NCBI RefSeq assembly: GCF_907164555.1
Contig: NZ_CAJQZC010000001.1
Coordinates: 744,001 to 808,000, forward strand
Length of the DNA: 64,000 nt
DNA from: Paraburkholderia saeva
Lineage (GTDB): Bacteria; Pseudomonadota; Gammaproteobacteria; Burkholderiales; Burkholderiaceae
Direction of reading: 5' to 3'
Below, piece by piece: positions 35,600 through 45,852 of this stretch. The notes under the pieces were generated by a model. The model was not told the DNA's origin, did no database searches, and worked only from the letters and a program-made list of their open reading frames with translations. The position numbers were made by a program, and so were the translations under genes. Within the stretch, counting starts at the first letter, position 1. Each line of letters begins with the position of its first letter.

Positions 35600-37918
35600 A
35601 TGGACGATAACACTCCCGATCTTTTCACCGAAGCGGTACCGGCCGGCGAATTCCTGACGCTCGGCAACTACGCGGAACGCGCGTATCTCGACTACGCGGT
35701 GAGCGTGGTGAAGGGCCGCGCGCTGCCCGATGTGTGCGACGGCCAGAAGCCTGTCCAGCGCCGCATCCTGTTCGCGATGAACGAGATGGGCCTCGCCGAT
35801 AACGCGAAGCCGGTGAAGTCGGCGCGCGTCGTCGGCGACGTGCTGGGCAAGTATCACCCGCACGGCGACCAGTCGGCGTACGACGCACTCGTGCGGCTTG
35901 CGCAGGACTTTTCGATGCGCTACCCGTTGATCGACGGCCAGGGCAACTTCGGTTCGCGCGACGGCGACGGCGCGGCGGCCATGCGTTACACCGAGGCGCG
36001 TCTCACGCCGATCGCGAAACTGCTGCTCGATGAAATCAACCAGGGCACGGTCGATTTCATGCCGAACTACGACGGCTCGTTCGAAGAGCCGAGGCTGTTG
36101 CCGGCACGCCTGCCGTTCGTGCTGCTGAACGGCGCGTCGGGTATCGCAGTCGGGCTCGCAACCGAAATCCCGTCGCACAACCTGCGCGAAGTCGCGGCCG
36201 CAGCCGTCGCGCTGATCCGCAATCCGAGGCTTTCGCACGCCGAACTGATGCAGCTCGTGCCGGGCCCAGATTTCCCGGGCGGCGGCCAGATCATCTCTAG
36301 CGAGGCGGAAATTGCCGCTGCGTACGAAACCGGACGCGGCAGCCTGAAGGTGCGCGCGCGCTGGAAAATCGAAGAGATGGCGCGCGGCCAGTGGCAGGTC
36401 GTGTTCACCGAATTGCCGCCGAACACGTCGGGCCAGAAGGTGCTCGAAGAAATCGAAGAGCAGACCAACCCGAAGATCAAGCTCGGCAAGAAGACGCTCA
36501 CGCCCGAACAGCTGCAAACAAAGCAGACGATGCTGGCGCTCCTCGACGCCGTGCGCGACGAGTCGGGCAAGGACGCGCCGGTGCGTCTCGTGTTCGAGCC
36601 GAAGTCGAGCCGTATCGACCAGACCGAATTCGTCAACACGCTGCTCGCGCATACGAGCCTGGAATCGAACGCGTCGCTGAATCTGGTGATGGTCGGCTCG
36701 GACGGCCGGCCGCGTCAGAAGGGCATTAACGAAATCCTCGGCGAATGGATCGGCTTCCGTTTTGCGACGGTCACGCGCCGCACGCAACATCGTTTGATGA
36801 AGGTCGACGACCGGATCCATATCCTCGAAGGGCGGATGATCGTCTTCCTGAATATCGATGAAGTCATCCGGATCATTCGCGAATCAGACGAACCAAAGTC
36901 CGCGCTGATCTCGGCGTTTGGTCTGTCGGATCGTCAGGCTGAAGACATTCTTGAGATTCGTCTGCGTCAACTGGCGCGACTTGAGAAGATCAAGATCGAG
37001 AAGGAACTGTCCGAATTGCGCGACGAGAAGGCGAAGCTCGAGGAACTGCTCGGCAGCGAATCGGCGATGAAGCGTCTGCTCATCAAGGAAATCGAAGGTG
37101 ACGCGAAGCAGTACGGTGACGACCGCCGCACGCTGATCCAGCAGGAAAAACGCGCGACGTTCGAGGCGCGTGTCGTCGATGAACCGGTCACCGTCGTGGT
37201 GTCGCAGAAGGGCTGGGTGCGGGCGCTGAAGGGCCACGCACTCGACCCGGCCGGCTTCACGTTCAAGGCCGGCGACGGTCTGTACGCGGCGTTCCAGTGC
37301 CGCACGCCGGACATCCTCATTGCATGGGGCAGCAAGGGACGCGTCTATTCCGTCGCCGTGGCGATATTGCCGGGCGGGCGCGGTGACGGCGTGCCGGTCA
37401 CGTCGCTGATCGAGCTCGAATCGGGCACGCATCTGATGCACTACTACGCGGCTTCGGCCGATCAGGCGTTGCTGCTTGCGTCGAGCAACGGCTTCGGCTT
37501 CATCGCGAAGGTGGGCGACATGGTGAGCCGCGTGAAGGCCGGCAAGTCGTTCATGACGATCGACGAAGGCGCGACACCGCTCGCGCCGATGCCGATGCTG
37601 CCGGACGCGACGCAGGTGGCGTGTCTGTCGGGCGCGGGTCGTTTGCTGGTGTTCGGCATGGACGAGATGAAGACGCTCTCAGGCGGCGGACGCGGCGTCA
37701 CGCTGATGGCGCTCGACGACAAGGAAGCGCTCGCGCAGGCTCTCGCGATCGGCAAGGCAGGCGTCGTTTTGCAAGGCACGGGTCGCGGTGGCAAGCAGCA
37801 GGAAGAAACGCTGGTGGGCGCAGCGCTCGCGCCGCACGTGGGCAAACGGGCGCGCAAGGGTCGTGCGCCAGACACGAAGCTGAAGGTGCAGGCGCTGAGG
37901 CCGGCACTCGCGGGCTAG
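35600..37918 (+). CDS. parC: DNA topoisomerase IV subunit A
   Basis: This 772-residue DNA-cleaving subunit carries the catalytic Tyr130 in [15 protein letters not shown]. The conserved CAP/winged-helix segment is [20 protein letters not shown]; at the quinolone-binding positions it has Gln91 and Asp95 where many ParC proteins have Ser and Glu. The coiled-coil arms occupy roughly residues 330-500. The C-terminal region has fewer GyrA-box-like repeats than gyrase, as expected of ParC. It is in an operon with parE. Confidence 0.96.
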   Translation: MDDNTPDLFTEAVPAGEFLTLGNYAERAYLDYAVSVVKGRALPDVCDGQKPVQRRILFAMNEMGLADNAKPVKSARVVGDVLGKYHPHGDQSAYDALVRLAQDFSMRYPLIDGQGNFGSRDGDGAAAMRYTEARLTPIAKLLLDEINQGTVDFMPNYDGSFEEPRLLPARLPFVLLNGASGIAVGLATEIPSHNLREVAAAAVALIRNPRLSHAELMQLVPGPDFPGGGQIISSEAEIAAAYETGRGSLKVRARWKIEEMARGQWQVVFTELPPNTSGQKVLEEIEEQTNPKIKLGKKTLTPEQLQTKQTMLALLDAVRDESGKDAPVRLVFEPKSSRIDQTEFVNTLLAHTSLESNASLNLVMVGSDGRPRQKGINEILGEWIGFRFATVTRRTQHRLMKVDDRIHILEGRMIVFLNIDEVIRIIRESDEPKSALISAFGLSDRQAEDILEIRLRQLARLEKIKIEKELSELRDEKAKLEELLGSESAMKRLLIKEIEGDAKQYGDDRRTLIQQEKRATFEARVVDEPVTVVVSQKGWVRALKGHALDPAGFTFKAGDGLYAAFQCRTPDILIAWGSKGRVYSVAVAILPGGRGDGVPVTSLIELESGTHLMHYYAASADQALLLASSNGFGFIAKVGDMVSRVKAGKSFMTIDEGATPLAPMPMLPDATQVACLSGAGRLLVFGMDEMKTLSGGGRGVTLMALDDKEALAQALAIGKAGVVLQGTGRGGKQQEETLVGAALAPHVGKRARKGRAPDTKLKVQALRPALAG

Positions 37919-38259
37919 GCGTTTTCAATAACGTCACAGCCATCCGGACACGCAGCAAGCGGCGAAGAGCCTCCGCCATGGCTCTTCGCCGTTCGCCCTT
38001 CGCCCGTCGCATGCGGGAGCAGGCCGGCGTTTGAATCTGGCGAAAATCGCCGGGCCGACCCGTGGCTGATGCGCAGCAAAACGAATCGCAGCAAAAGAAT
38101 CAAAACAAAGCGAAGCACGACGCCCGACGACAAAACCGTCGCGCGCAAACGTCAAAATAAAACATAAAGATGAACTGCGCTGTTGAGCTGTGGTCGAATG
38201 CGCTCAATGGCAGCTTCAAATGAAGCGCGACAGTTCCACACCGCACAGGGAAAACAATC
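37919..38259. other. Intergenic region with a hairpin after parC
   Basis: About 340 bp without a gene. A hairpin with 11-bp arms GGCGAAGAGCC and GGCTCTTCGCC (37961-37990) lies 42 bp after parC. It is not followed by a T run, so rho-independent termination is uncertain. The remainder, AT-richer near 38080-38170, probably contains the promoter of the following gene. Confidence 0.55.
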
Positions 38260-38718
38260 ATGAACAAAGCCATCGAACTCGCGCTCTTTCTGCATCTGCT
38301 CGGCGTGGCCGTGTGGGTGGGCGGCATGGTGTTCGCGCATTTCTGTCTGCGGCCGGCGCTTGCCGATCTCTCGCCACAGCTGCGTCTGCCGTTGTGGGAG
38401 TCCGTCTTCGGGCGCTTCTTCAACTGGGTCGGCGCCGCAGTGCTTGTCATCCTGATCTCGGGCGGTTTTCTGCTGATGCAGTTCGGCGGCGGTCACGCAT
38501 CGTGGACGCTTCACGCCATGGCGGGTCTTGGCATCGTGATGATGCTGCTCTTCGGGCATATCCGTTTCGCCGTGTTCCCGCGTATCCGTCGCGCAGTCCA
38601 GGCGCAGAACTGGCCGGACGGTGCGCGCGCCGTCGGTACCGTGCGGCGTCTGGTGGTGATCAACATGGTGCTGGGCGTCGTGACGATCGGCGTCGCCGTG
38701 ATGTCGCGCGGGTTCTGA
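38260..38718 (+). CDS. CopD-family integral membrane protein
   Basis: This 152-residue inner-membrane protein has four hydrophobic helices. The first carries HLLGVAVWVGGMVFAHFCLRPAL, typical of the CopD-like family, with a conserved His in helix 1 and HAMAGLGIVMMLLFGHIRF in helix 3. Some CopD relatives act in copper uptake and others are of unknown function; with no copC or copper oxidase nearby, a copper role is not supported by context. It is convergent with the chromate-type transporter, 8 bp apart. Confidence 0.8.
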   Translation: MNKAIELALFLHLLGVAVWVGGMVFAHFCLRPALADLSPQLRLPLWESVFGRFFNWVGAAVLVILISGGFLLMQFGGGHASWTLHAMAGLGIVMMLLFGHIRFAVFPRIRRAVQAQNWPDGARAVGTVRRLVVINMVLGVVTIGVAVMSRGF

Positions 38719-38726
38719 GCGCAGGC

Positions 38727-39935
38727 TCACACGCCGTGTACGTATAGCACCCACACCCCGCAGACGATCGCCACCGTACCGTACACCGCGTACACCGGCA
38801 TTTTCAGCCGCACGAAGCACATCAACGAAAACAGCGCAGTCGCGCCATACGAGGGTTGCAGCGGCACGCGCTGCACGATCCTGAAGACGGCCACGGCGAG
38901 AAACGCGGTCGTCACCGCGCGTAGCACGCGCATGCCCTCTTCGAAGCGCGGATGCGCCTTGAGTTGATGAAGATGGCGCTGCGCGAGCACGACCAGACAC
39001 CCCGACGGCACAAAGAGCGCAAACGTTGCGATCAGCGCGCCCGTCCATCCGTCGATCAGATAGCCGAGGAACGGCACCACGTTCAGGAGCGGCCCTGGCG
39101 ACAACGGCGAGAGCGAAAACGCCAGCGTGTAGTCGTTATTCGACACGCCGATGGGCGGTGTGACGAAGAGCGTCTTCAATACGGGCAACGCCGAAAATCC
39201 CCCCCCGAACAACGTCATCCCAGCGCCCGCAAGACGCGGCCACAGCAGCACCGGCTCGTACCGCGGCGGCAGCGGAAGCGCAAACAGCACGACGAGTGCG
39301 GCCAGCGCAAGCAGCAGTTGACCCTCGCCCGCATCGAGCGAAACCTTGAGTGGCATTGCGTGCGCGCGGCTCTTCAGCCAGCCTGCCGCGAACGCTCCGC
39401 CCAGCAGCAGCACGTAGGCGGCAGGGCTATGCGCATAAACCAGCGCAACGCACGACAGGACGGCCGCGATCCACTCCACATGGCCACGCACGAGCGCGCG
39501 CGTCTGCTTGTACCAGGTCACGCCGATGAGCGTCGCCAGCACGACGCTGAAGTGGGTGATGAGGATTTCCGAGGCGGCCGCCCGGACGATCGGCGTGCGA
39601 TAGAAGATCGCGAAGAGCGTCATCAACAGGAAGAAGGGCAGCACGCTCGCGATGCCGGCGATCCACGCGCCTGCGCGTCCGCGCAGTGTATGCCCGAGCT
39701 GCACGGCGACGTTGCAGCCGACGGGCCCCGGCACCATCCACGCGAGCGCGATCAGGTCGGAGAAGGCGAGTCGCGAGAGACGTTCTTCGCGTTCGACGTA
39801 GTGATGCTCCAGCTGCGCCATCAGCGCGAGGCCGCCCCATGACAGTGTGGATAGTCCGAAGACCACCCTGAAGAGCGTCCACAGCGGTTCGCGCTCGCCT
39901 CGCCGGGCGGCGTCCCTCGTTGTCGTCATCTGCAT
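38727..39935 (-). CDS. chrA: Chromate transporter family protein (ChrA, long-chain type)
   Basis: This 402-residue inner-membrane protein is made of two homologous CHR halves. The first, about residues 20-190, has FGLSTLSWGGLALMAQLEHH and AWMVPGPVGCNVAVQLGH. The second, about 210-400, has GAGMTLFGGGFSALPVLKTL and AFSLSPLSPGPLLNVVPFLG. These FGG and PGP motifs define the family. Experimentally studied members export chromate, but many paralogues have other or unknown roles. No chrB regulator is adjacent. The start is one of two nearby ATG codons, at 39935 or 39929. Confidence 0.82.
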   Translation of the reverse strand: MQMTTTRDAARRGEREPLWTLFRVVFGLSTLSWGGLALMAQLEHHYVEREERLSRLAFSDLIALAWMVPGPVGCNVAVQLGHTLRGRAGAWIAGIASVLPFFLLMTLFAIFYRTPIVRAAASEILITHFSVVLATLIGVTWYKQTRALVRGHVEWIAAVLSCVALVYAHSPAAYVLLLGGAFAAGWLKSRAHAMPLKVSLDAGEGQLLLALAALVVLFALPLPPRYEPVLLWPRLAGAGMTLFGGGFSALPVLKTLFVTPPIGVSNNDYTLAFSLSPLSPGPLLNVVPFLGYLIDGWTGALIATFALFVPSGCLVVLAQRHLHQLKAHPRFEEGMRVLRAVTTAFLAVAVFRIVQRVPLQPSYGATALFSLMCFVRLKMPVYAVYGTVAIVCGVWVLYVHGV

Positions 39936-40092
39936 GGCAAATCCGCGCCGGTCGTGCCGGGCGCGCGTATCGTCGGGTTTCGTTCTGGTTCAGGGTGAGC
40001 GGCCCTCGCCGTGCGCCTGACCGGTGGCATGGCCAGCGTCGGGACCGCCTGCTGCGCGGACGTTGCGTCGCGGCAGCGCGCCGTCGCTTCAG

Positions 40093-42459
40093 TCACGCAG
40101 ACTGTCCACTGGTGCTCGGTGCAAAGCCCATACTGTCGAGATCGGGTTCCTGGGTTACGCGGCGGTCCGGCATGCCACAGACGCCAAACCGGTCGAGCAG
40201 CGCCGGTATTCCGTCCGACGGCACCGGTCGCGAAAACAGGAAGCCCTGCGCCTCGATGTGGCCGAGCGCCGCGAGCCACGCGATCTGTTCTTCCGTCTCC
40301 GTGCCTTCCACGACCACCGTCAGCCCCAGCGAGCGCGCCAGATTGACGATCGCCGTCACCATCACGCACACGCTGCGGTCGCCGGGGATGGCCTGCACGA
40401 ACGAGCGGTCCACCTTCAGTGTATCGACCGAAAAACGGTTCAGATACGACAGCGACGAATAGCCCGTGCCGAAGTCGTCGAGCGCAATGCGCACCCCCAG
40501 GCGCTTGAGCGCGAAGATTTTCTCGGAGACGAGATCGGGATATTCCATCATCGCCGTCTCGGTGATTTCCAGTTCAAGGCGGCGCGCGGAAATGCCGGTT
40601 TCCTCGATGGCGCGCGAGATCGTCTGGTACAGGTCGCCGCGCCAGAACTGCACGGCGGAAATGTTGACCGCGAGCGAAAGCGGGTCGTAGCCCTGTTGCT
40701 GCCACATCGCCAGTTGCCGGCAGGCGGTTTCGATCACGAAGTCGCCGATCGGGACGATCAGCCCGGTCGATTCCGCGACGGGAATGAACTCGTTGGCCGG
40801 AATCAGGCCGTGCTGCGGATGGTTCCAGCGCACCAGCGCCTCGAAACCGGTGATGCAGCGGCGCGTGAGATCGACCTTCGGTTGATAGGCAAGGAACAGT
40901 TGCCCTTCGTTCAGCGCGACGCGCAGCTGCTGCTCCCACTTCATCAGATGGTCCGCGCGGTGCGAGAGCTGCGGCGAGTAGAACTGGTAGCAGTTCTTGC
41001 CGGCATCCTTCGCGCTGTACATTGCGAGATCGGCTTTTTTCAGCAGGTCGATTTCGCTTTCGTTGGCGACCGAGTACAGCGCGATGCCCACGCTCGCGTG
41101 CAGCACGAACGCGCTGCCACGCACTTCGAACGGCTTGGCGAACACGTCGGCCGTTGCTTCGGCGAGATCGACGGCGCGCTTTTCGACGTTCTCGCCTTTG
41201 ACGATCACGACAAATTCGTCGCCGCCGATGCGGCTCAACGCGCCCAGATCGCCGACCGCATCGGCGAGCCGCGATGCGGTCATCTGCAGCACGATGTCGC
41301 CGGCGTTGTGGCCGAGCGTGTCGTTGACGGTCTTGAAGTTGTCGAGGTCGATGAAGAGGATCGCGAGGCGGCCGACGTTCACCGGCAACGCAACGTCGTG
41401 TCGAAGGCTTTGCAGCGTGGCGTAGCGGTTGCGCAGGCCGGTCAGCAGATCGTATTCGACGAGATGCGTCATCTCGCGTTCGCGTCCGAGCAGCTTGCCG
41501 ATCAACCCAGTGGCAACGGCGAAGAAGCTCAGCATCGCGAGCGAGATAAAGCCCGCCATCATCAGGTACACGTTGCGCGTGTGGTTGTAGTCGGCGAATT
41601 CTTCCGCCTGCGAGAGGCCGACCAGCACGCCGAGCGGATAGCCGTCGATATGACGGTACGACACGATGCGCGTCACGTTGTCGATCGGATCGACGTAGGT
41701 GCCCGATACATGTTCCGACGTCGGGTACGTCCCACTCGCCGAGAACGTGCCAGCCGCATGCTCGGCGCTGCCGGTACGGCGCGCGAGCACGGTGCCCGAA
41801 TCGGAGATCACGGCGATCACACCGTCGCGGCCGATCGCCGCGTTGTTGTAGAAGTCGGTCGTGAAGTAGCTCGGATCCTCCGACACCACCACGACACCCG
41901 CGAACGAGCCGTCCGGATGATTCAGGCGGCGCGTCATCTGCAACGTCCAGTGTCCGGACAGACGTCCAAGCACCGGCTTGCTGATGAAGAGCGCGTCGTC
42001 GTTCTCGTGTTCGTGCGCCTTGAAGTGCTCACGGTCCGAGAGATCGATACGTTTCGGATTGGGATCGGCGGTGTTCGCGATCAGCTTGCCGTGTTCGTCG
42101 ATCAGCGAAACCTGCACGAGCGTTTCGCTCTGCACGACGCCTTTTTCAACCGTGCTCGACAGGTCGAAGTGATTCGGCGTCTTCTCGAATTCGTATTTGA
42201 CGAAGCGCGTAATCTGGTCGACCTGGTGAATGGCCTTGACCGTGTGTTGCTCGAGCGCTGCCGACAGGATCGCCGACGATGCCATCGCTTCCCGATACGT
42301 GGTCTCCTTCTCGACGGACAGGCGCGCGAAGATGACGGTCCACAACAGGATCAATACAAGCACGCCCAGCGCGGGAATAGCCAGAAGCGCACGGCGGCGC
42401 GACACCGTGGGATTGCGGAGTCTTCCGTCGCGTGTCGCAAAGGAGCGGAAATGGGTCAT
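40093..42459 (-). CDS. Membrane GGDEF-EAL protein, c-di-GMP turnover
   Basis: This 788-residue inner-membrane signalling protein has TM1 near residues 25-45, a periplasmic Cache-type sensor of about 260 residues, and TM2 near 308-330. The cytoplasmic GGDEF domain has an intact active site, IGGDEF, near residue 420. The EAL domain has the catalytic motif FEALVRW, plus the metal/catalytic motifs VNISA, EITETA, DDFGTGYSSL, LKVDRSF and EGTET, so phosphodiesterase activity is likely. Both domains look catalytically complete, so the net direction cannot be read from sequence. It stands alone with no clear ribosome-binding site. Confidence 0.93.
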   Translation of the reverse strand: MTHFRSFATRDGRLRNPTVSRRRALLAIPALGVLVLILLWTVIFARLSVEKETTYREAMASSAILSAALEQHTVKAIHQVDQITRFVKYEFEKTPNHFDLSSTVEKGVVQSETLVQVSLIDEHGKLIANTADPNPKRIDLSDREHFKAHEHENDDALFISKPVLGRLSGHWTLQMTRRLNHPDGSFAGVVVVSEDPSYFTTDFYNNAAIGRDGVIAVISDSGTVLARRTGSAEHAAGTFSASGTYPTSEHVSGTYVDPIDNVTRIVSYRHIDGYPLGVLVGLSQAEEFADYNHTRNVYLMMAGFISLAMLSFFAVATGLIGKLLGREREMTHLVEYDLLTGLRNRYATLQSLRHDVALPVNVGRLAILFIDLDNFKTVNDTLGHNAGDIVLQMTASRLADAVGDLGALSRIGGDEFVVIVKGENVEKRAVDLAEATADVFAKPFEVRGSAFVLHASVGIALYSVANESEIDLLKKADLAMYSAKDAGKNCYQFYSPQLSHRADHLMKWEQQLRVALNEGQLFLAYQPKVDLTRRCITGFEALVRWNHPQHGLIPANEFIPVAESTGLIVPIGDFVIETACRQLAMWQQQGYDPLSLAVNISAVQFWRGDLYQTISRAIEETGISARRLELEITETAMMEYPDLVSEKIFALKRLGVRIALDDFGTGYSSLSYLNRFSVDTLKVDRSFVQAIPGDRSVCVMVTAIVNLARSLGLTVVVEGTETEEQIAWLAALGHIEAQGFLFSRPVPSDGIPALLDRFGVCGMPDRRVTQEPDLDSMGFAPSTSGQSA

Positions 42460-42939
42460 CGTGCTGACCAGGGGCGTGTGCCTCGCTGCAGCGGCTCCGG
42501 GTATGTCGACTGCGCGAAGTTCGAGGTTGGCTGCATGATGAACGGGTACCAGGTGCGCGGGTAGGAAGGCGCGGCGCTGTGCCGAAGTCCGTTGGTCACC
42601 GGGACCTTTCGATATTACTGAATGCCAAAAGATTAAGGAAGCATCCGCGCATCGGGTATACGCTCGCCCGGCCAGGCACGCGACACGCAGACCTGACGCG
42701 GCTTGCCAGCCTTGTCGCCGTGTTCGCGGGCCACCCGCCTTTGAAGGGTTCCGTCGAAACCTGGTATGCGACGACGTCCGCTGCGTCAGGGGGACGTATA
42801 TCGACGCCGCGGGTTTATCCAGAATGCATCAGGTCAGCATCGATGCGATGCATTGCACCCGCATCGATATCATCGTCAGGTTGCCCACGTAAGGCATTTT
42901 GTGGACAACGGTGGAATGCGTGCGCTCGCGGCTCACCGC
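42460..42939. other. Intergenic region, no gene recognised
   Basis: About 480 bp upstream of the GGDEF-EAL gene and downstream of phzF-like, both leftward. It contains a short perfect palindrome GCATCGATGC (42837-42846) among imperfect GCATCGAT-like repeats, but no convincing gene, promoter or terminator. Confidence 0.5.
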
Positions 42940-43815
42940 TCACGGCAACCGGAACGTTCCGTCTACAACCGTCACCGATGAGCCGCCGATCCACGTCTTG
43001 CCGGCAACATCATCGTAGGTTACGACGATGCGGCCGTCGCGGCCCATCGCGGTGCCCTGGCGTGCGGTATAGGCGTTACCCGGACGGCGATTCTGCTGCG
43101 TCAGCAAACCAGCCAGCGCGGCGTTCGCGCTGCCCGTCACCGGGTCTTCGCCGAAGCCGAATGCGCCGCCCGCCATCAGGCAGCGGACTTCGAACGTAGC
43201 GGGGCCGCCCGGCGCATGCGGCGCATAGGCGGCGATGCCATGCGTATCGGCGGCATGGACGACGTCGGCGAGCAGCGGCGAATCGGGCGTCAGCGCAAGG
43301 CATGCCTCAGCGGAATGCAGGCGCACCACGAGCCACGCCGCGCCGTTGTTGATCGCACACGGCGGCGCGTTGAAGTCGATCGCATCGGTTTTCAGGGCCG
43401 CCTGCAGCGCGGCGTACTGCGTTTCGGGAAGCGGCGTGACGCGGGCGGGTGGCGCGGCGAAGGCCCAGACCTGCGCATCCTGCTGGGCGAGTTCAACGAG
43501 GCCAACGCCACATTGCTGCACAAGCCGGCCTGGCTGTTTCGGCGTGTAGCCGCTTTCAAGCAGCGCATGTGCGGTGCCGAGCGTCGGATGACCCGCGAAC
43601 GGAAGCTCGCCGCCGGGGGTGAAGATACGCACGCGGTAGTCGGCGGCCGGGTCGGTCGGTTTCAGCAGGAAAGTGGTCTCGGACAGATTCGTCCAGCGCG
43701 CGATGGCGTGCATCTGGTCGGAGGTCAGGCCGTCGCCTTCGAGGATCACCGCCAGCGGATTGCCCTTGAACGGAGCAAGGGTAAACACATCGACCTGCTT
43801 GAAGCGACTAAGCAT
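42940..43815 (-). CDS. PhzF-family isomerase/epimerase-like protein
   Basis: This 291-residue cytoplasmic protein has the two-domain PhzF/diaminopimelate-epimerase fold. The N-terminal VDVFTLAPFKGNPLAVIL and NLSETTFLL hold the conserved catalytic Glu46. FTPGGELPFAGHPTLGTA and GEDPVTGSANAAL complete the family signature. Only a few family members act in phenazine synthesis and no phz genes lie here, so the substrate is unknown. It is 257 bp beyond RidA in the same orientation and may or may not share that transcript. Confidence 0.9.
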   Translation of the reverse strand: MLSRFKQVDVFTLAPFKGNPLAVILEGDGLTSDQMHAIARWTNLSETTFLLKPTDPAADYRVRIFTPGGELPFAGHPTLGTAHALLESGYTPKQPGRLVQQCGVGLVELAQQDAQVWAFAAPPARVTPLPETQYAALQAALKTDAIDFNAPPCAINNGAAWLVVRLHSAEACLALTPDSPLLADVVHAADTHGIAAYAPHAPGGPATFEVRCLMAGGAFGFGEDPVTGSANAALAGLLTQQNRRPGNAYTARQGTAMGRDGRIVVTYDDVAGKTWIGGSSVTVVDGTFRLP

Positions 43816-44072
43816 ACGTTTCGCCCGTTTCCAATGCTGGAATTGAACAAGCGCGATTCTTCATATTTTTAAGATCGGCGCCTGAATCGCGTTATTCGTC
43901 TTTTCTGCTGCTCTTGACACGCGACATGAAAAACATCGACATGTTTCCCGCATATGACAAATACCGCATGGAACATGCTGGCTGGCGGCGCCACGCGCTG
44001 AGTCACAGTCGCGCGGCGCCGCTGGCGTTCGGCGTGGGTTCAACAGGGTTGAAGCCGGAACGCAAAAACGTT

Positions 44073-44537
44073 TTACTGTACTTCGGCGATCATTTCGATT
44101 TCGACGCACGCGCCCAGCGGAATCTGCGCCACGCCAAAAGCCGAACGTGCGTGCTTGCCGCGCTCACCAAATACATCGGCGACGAGTTCCGATGCGCCGT
44201 TCGTCACGAGATGCTGTTCGGTGAACGTGGGTGTCGAATTGACGAGGCTCATCAGCTTGACGATGCGCGTCACGCGGTTCAGGTCGCCGACGTGCGTATG
44301 CAGCGTGGCGAGCAGATCGATCGCGATCGAACGCGCGGCGACCTTGCCTTCTTCGGTCGAAAGCGTTTCACCGAGCTTGCCGACCCACGGCTTGCCGTCC
44401 TTCTTTGCAATGTGGCCGGACAGATACACCGTGTTGCCGCTCTGCGCGCTCATGACGTAAGCGGCGGCGGGCGCACCTGCGTTCGGCAGTTCGATGCCGA
44501 GTTCCTTCAGCCGGTCATACACATTTGCTTGAGCCAT
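44073..44537 (-). CDS. RidA/YjgF-family protein
   Basis: This 154-residue, probably trimeric cytoplasmic protein is of the Rid family. Canonical RidA hydrolyses reactive enamine/imine intermediates made by PLP enzymes. The conserved Arg lies in ARSAFGVAQIPLGACVEIEM, where the canonical Arg105 occurs, suggesting activity. The sequence is longer and diverged from the RidA archetype, closer to other Rid subgroups. It lies 46 bp after an aminotransferase gene in the same operon, which fits a role in clearing its products. Confidence 0.88.
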   Translation of the reverse strand: MAQANVYDRLKELGIELPNAGAPAAAYVMSAQSGNTVYLSGHIAKKDGKPWVGKLGETLSTEEGKVAARSIAIDLLATLHTHVGDLNRVTRIVKLMSLVNSTPTFTEQHLVTNGASELVADVFGERGKHARSAFGVAQIPLGACVEIEMIAEVQ

Positions 44538-44583
44538 GACGTGTCCTTTATCTCTGGATGAAATCGGGAAAGCGGATCTGCAA

Positions 44584-45780
44584 TCAGATCCGCGCGCGGA
44601 TCAGTGCCGCGAGTTTCGCGACGCCTTCGTCGATCTTTGCCGGCGGCACGGTCACGAACGAAAGACGCAGCGTGTGGTGTTGCGCTTCGTTCGCGAAGAA
44701 CGGGCCGCCCGGCACGTACGCGACATTCTGCGCGACCGCTTCTTCGAGCAGCTTCATGCTGTTCAAATGCGCTGGCAGCGTGACCCACACGAACATGCCG
44801 CCTTCCGGCCGGTTCCAGCTCACGCCTTCGGGCATGTAGCGTTCGAGCGAAGCCAGCATTGCGGCGCACTGGTCGCGATAGAGCGCGCGGATCGTCGGTA
44901 CGTGCGTATCGAGAAAGCCATCTTTCACGACCTCATGCACGATGCGCTGCGTGAAGCTCGGCGTATGCAGATCGGTGGCCTGTTTGGCCTGCACCAGCTT
45001 GAAGTGCAGTTCCTCGGGCGCAATGATGTAGCCGATCCGCAGACCCGGCGCGAGCACTTTCGAGAACGAGCCCAGGTGAACGATGTGATCGGGCGACATC
45101 GAGAGCATCGTCGGCAGCGGCTCGCCTGCGTAATCGAGCGCGCCATAGGGATCGTCTTCGATGACGGGGAAGGGCGCCGTTTTCGCGAACGCGGCGAGCG
45201 CACGGCGGCGCTCGACCGGCAGACGGCGGCCCGTCGGATTCTGGAAATTCGGCTGCGCGTACAGGAGGCGCGCACCCGCCGTCAGTTCGGGCGTGAGCGC
45301 CTCGGGGATCAAACCGTTCTCATCAGTCGGCACCTGCACGTAGTGCGGCTCGTACATCGAGAACGACTGCAACGCGCCGAGATACGTCGGCGTTTCGACG
45401 AGCACGGGGCTGTCCTTGCAGATCAGCACCTTGCCGAGCAGGTCGAGCGCCTGCTGCGACCCGGTCGTGATCAGCACCTGCGAGGCGCGGATCGCGGCGC
45501 CGTTCACGGAATAGCGTGCGGCGATCCATTCGCGCAGCGGCATGTAGCCCTCGGTCGCACTGTACTGAAGCGCGGCGGCGGGGTCGTTGCGCAGGATATG
45601 GTCGGACGCCTCGCGCATCCGCTCGGCCGGGAAGGTCGCGGGCGAAGGCAGGCCGCCCGCGAACGAAATGACTTCGGGCCGTTCAGTGACCTTCAGGATC
45701 TCGCGAATCGCCGAGCTGGTGAGCTTGCGTGCACGTTCGGACAGTTGCCACGTCGGGGCTTGAAGGTCGCTTTGGTCCAT
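44584..45780 (-). CDS. PLP-dependent aminotransferase, LysN-like
   Basis: This 398-residue fold-type I aminotransferase carries the PLP-binding Lys in HLGSFSKVLAPGLRIGY, the ring-stacking LITTGSQQALDLLGK segment, and the Asn/Asp pocket QPNFQNPTGRRL and VIEDDPYG. The N-terminal VISFAGGLPSPATFP is typical of 2-aminoadipate (LysN) type aminotransferases with broad aromatic and branched-chain specificity. Exact substrates are not known. It is part of a leftward run with an EamA exporter upstream (72 bp) and RidA downstream (46 bp). Confidence 0.9.
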   Translation of the reverse strand: MDQSDLQAPTWQLSERARKLTSSAIREILKVTERPEVISFAGGLPSPATFPAERMREASDHILRNDPAAALQYSATEGYMPLREWIAARYSVNGAAIRASQVLITTGSQQALDLLGKVLICKDSPVLVETPTYLGALQSFSMYEPHYVQVPTDENGLIPEALTPELTAGARLLYAQPNFQNPTGRRLPVERRRALAAFAKTAPFPVIEDDPYGALDYAGEPLPTMLSMSPDHIVHLGSFSKVLAPGLRIGYIIAPEELHFKLVQAKQATDLHTPSFTQRIVHEVVKDGFLDTHVPTIRALYRDQCAAMLASLERYMPEGVSWNRPEGGMFVWVTLPAHLNSMKLLEEAVAQNVAYVPGGPFFANEAQHHTLRLSFVTVPPAKIDEGVAKLAALIRARI

Positions 45781-45852
45781 AGTCTCCTCGATTGCTGGTG
45801 TGATGCGGAAGCCGGAAAGGGTCGGTCGAATCCGTAATTATCGCGCGTCTCG

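Noticed and set aside
42837..42846. Palindrome GCATCGATGC in the region before the PhzF-like gene
   Set aside because: Ten-base palindromes occur by chance at this frequency and nothing else in the region points to an operator.
42940..43815. Phenazine biosynthesis suggested by the PhzF-like protein
   Set aside because: The family is broad and no other phz genes are present.
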